The translations under genes and the position numbers were made by a program. DNA of 64,000 nt, from positions 62,001 through 126,000 of the forward strand of contig NZ_FOOA01000005.1 of NCBI RefSeq assembly GCF_900113065.1, in the 5' to 3' direction. Position 1 is the first letter of the stretch. The number at the start of each line of letters is the position of its first letter. Positions 63,837 through 64,000 of this stretch are shown in pieces. The stretch is from Aureimonas phyllosphaerae. Its GTDB lineage: Bacteria > Pseudomonadota > Alphaproteobacteria > Rhizobiales > Rhizobiaceae. Under the pieces are notes generated by a model. That model searched no databases. It was not told the origin of the DNA and worked only from the letters and a program-made list of their open reading frames with translations.

Positions 63837-64000
63837 CCAGGCCAGCGCCGCCTCGACGCTCCCGACCACCGGCGGCGGCGGCGGGGCGGGGCGGTCGATC
63901 AGGATGACTGGAAGACCCAACAAGCGCGCCGCCTCGATCTTGGCGTAGGACGCCGCGCCGCCCGAGTTTCGGCAGACGAGATGGCTGACGCCGAGGCGCT
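63825..64000 (-). CDS. cobK: Precorrin-6A reductase CobK, C-terminal fragment
   Basis: The window ends inside this gene; only the last 58 codons are seen. The translated end VSHLVCRNSGGAASYAKIEA, then RLLGLPVILIDRP and a Pro-rich VEAALAWLAG, matches the conserved C-terminus of CobK/CbiJ (LV-x-KNSGG-x-x-x-x-K). It reduces precorrin-6A to dihydro form with NADPH. Convergent with cobM, 12 bases shared. Confidence 0.85.
   Translation of the reverse strand, partial: RLGVSHLVCRNSGGAASYAKIEAARLLGLPVILIDRPAPPPPPVVGSVEAALAWLAG

Overview
The window is a G+C-rich chromosomal segment of an alphaproteobacterium. In lines I counted by hand, ordinary coding sequence is about 70% G+C. Gene content points to the order Hyphomicrobiales (Rhizobiales): RegB/RegA (ActS/ActR) next to hrpB and mmcB, PmtA-type methyltransferases beside dnaJ, and the neighbourhood gshB - comM - yraN - rsmI - hemW - rdgB - rph - hrcA - grpE. 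An Aurantimonadaceae-like member is a guess; the genus cannot be told from the sequence alone. I found no rRNA, tRNA, CRISPR array, insertion sequence or phage.

Layout. 1-6.2 kb: tail of a MerR regulator, mmcB, the redox two-component pair regBA, hrpB and a DUF1345 membrane protein. 6.3-10.8 kb: a short-chain dehydrogenase, an HdeD-like membrane protein, an FMN reductase, two tandem PmtA-like methyltransferases and dnaJ. 10.9-16.6 kb: an acyltransferase and a chemoreceptor that separate dnaJ from dnaK; dnaK has a good RpoH-type promoter and a strong terminator. 16.8-19.2 kb: a four-gene operon of small or membrane-associated proteins. 19.2-24.6 kb: a class A penicillin-binding protein with an upstream CtrA-like site, a MipA/OmpV porin, an orphan TctC-type binding protein and an ArsC/Spx-like protein. 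24.6-28.5 kb: a DNA-repair group with two endonuclease III genes and an Ada-like alkyltransferase, plus DUF2244 and EI24 membrane proteins. 28.6-41.3 kb: gshB to grpE housekeeping block, including a run of five genes joined by 4-base overlaps and an RpoH-type promoter just ahead of hrcA. 41.5-44.8 kb: folD, a 3-hydroxybutyrate dehydrogenase, DUF3096 and an NDH-2-like flavoprotein.

From 44.8 kb to the end most genes serve aerobic cobalamin synthesis. A cobalamin riboswitch (about 51.8-52.0 kb, minus strand) precedes cbtB-cbtA-cobP-cobW-cobN-cobO: cobalt uptake, the large cobaltochelatase subunit, a metallochaperone and the late steps. A second minus-strand pair holds a TauE/SafE transporter and cobQ. 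A plus-strand operon holds cbiX-cobH-cobL-cobI-(cbiG-cobJ fusion)-cobM, and a truncated cobK enters from the right edge. Between the riboswitch and these operons lie three small unrecognised membrane or exported proteins in DNA of clearly lower G+C (about 51% in 120 bases counted), followed by a dehydrogenase and a cytochrome b561.

The least explained structure is a composite palindromic repeat present twice (32819-32994 and 41302-41460). Each copy sits between two convergent genes and has conserved flanking modules, with covarying stems, around an unrelated core hairpin. No single gene cluster looks like an entirely new system. The best leads are this repeat, the 16.8-19.2 kb membrane operon, the low-G+C orphan genes beside the riboswitch, and the mixture of early-cobalt (CbiX, CbiG) and late-cobalt (CobN) components.
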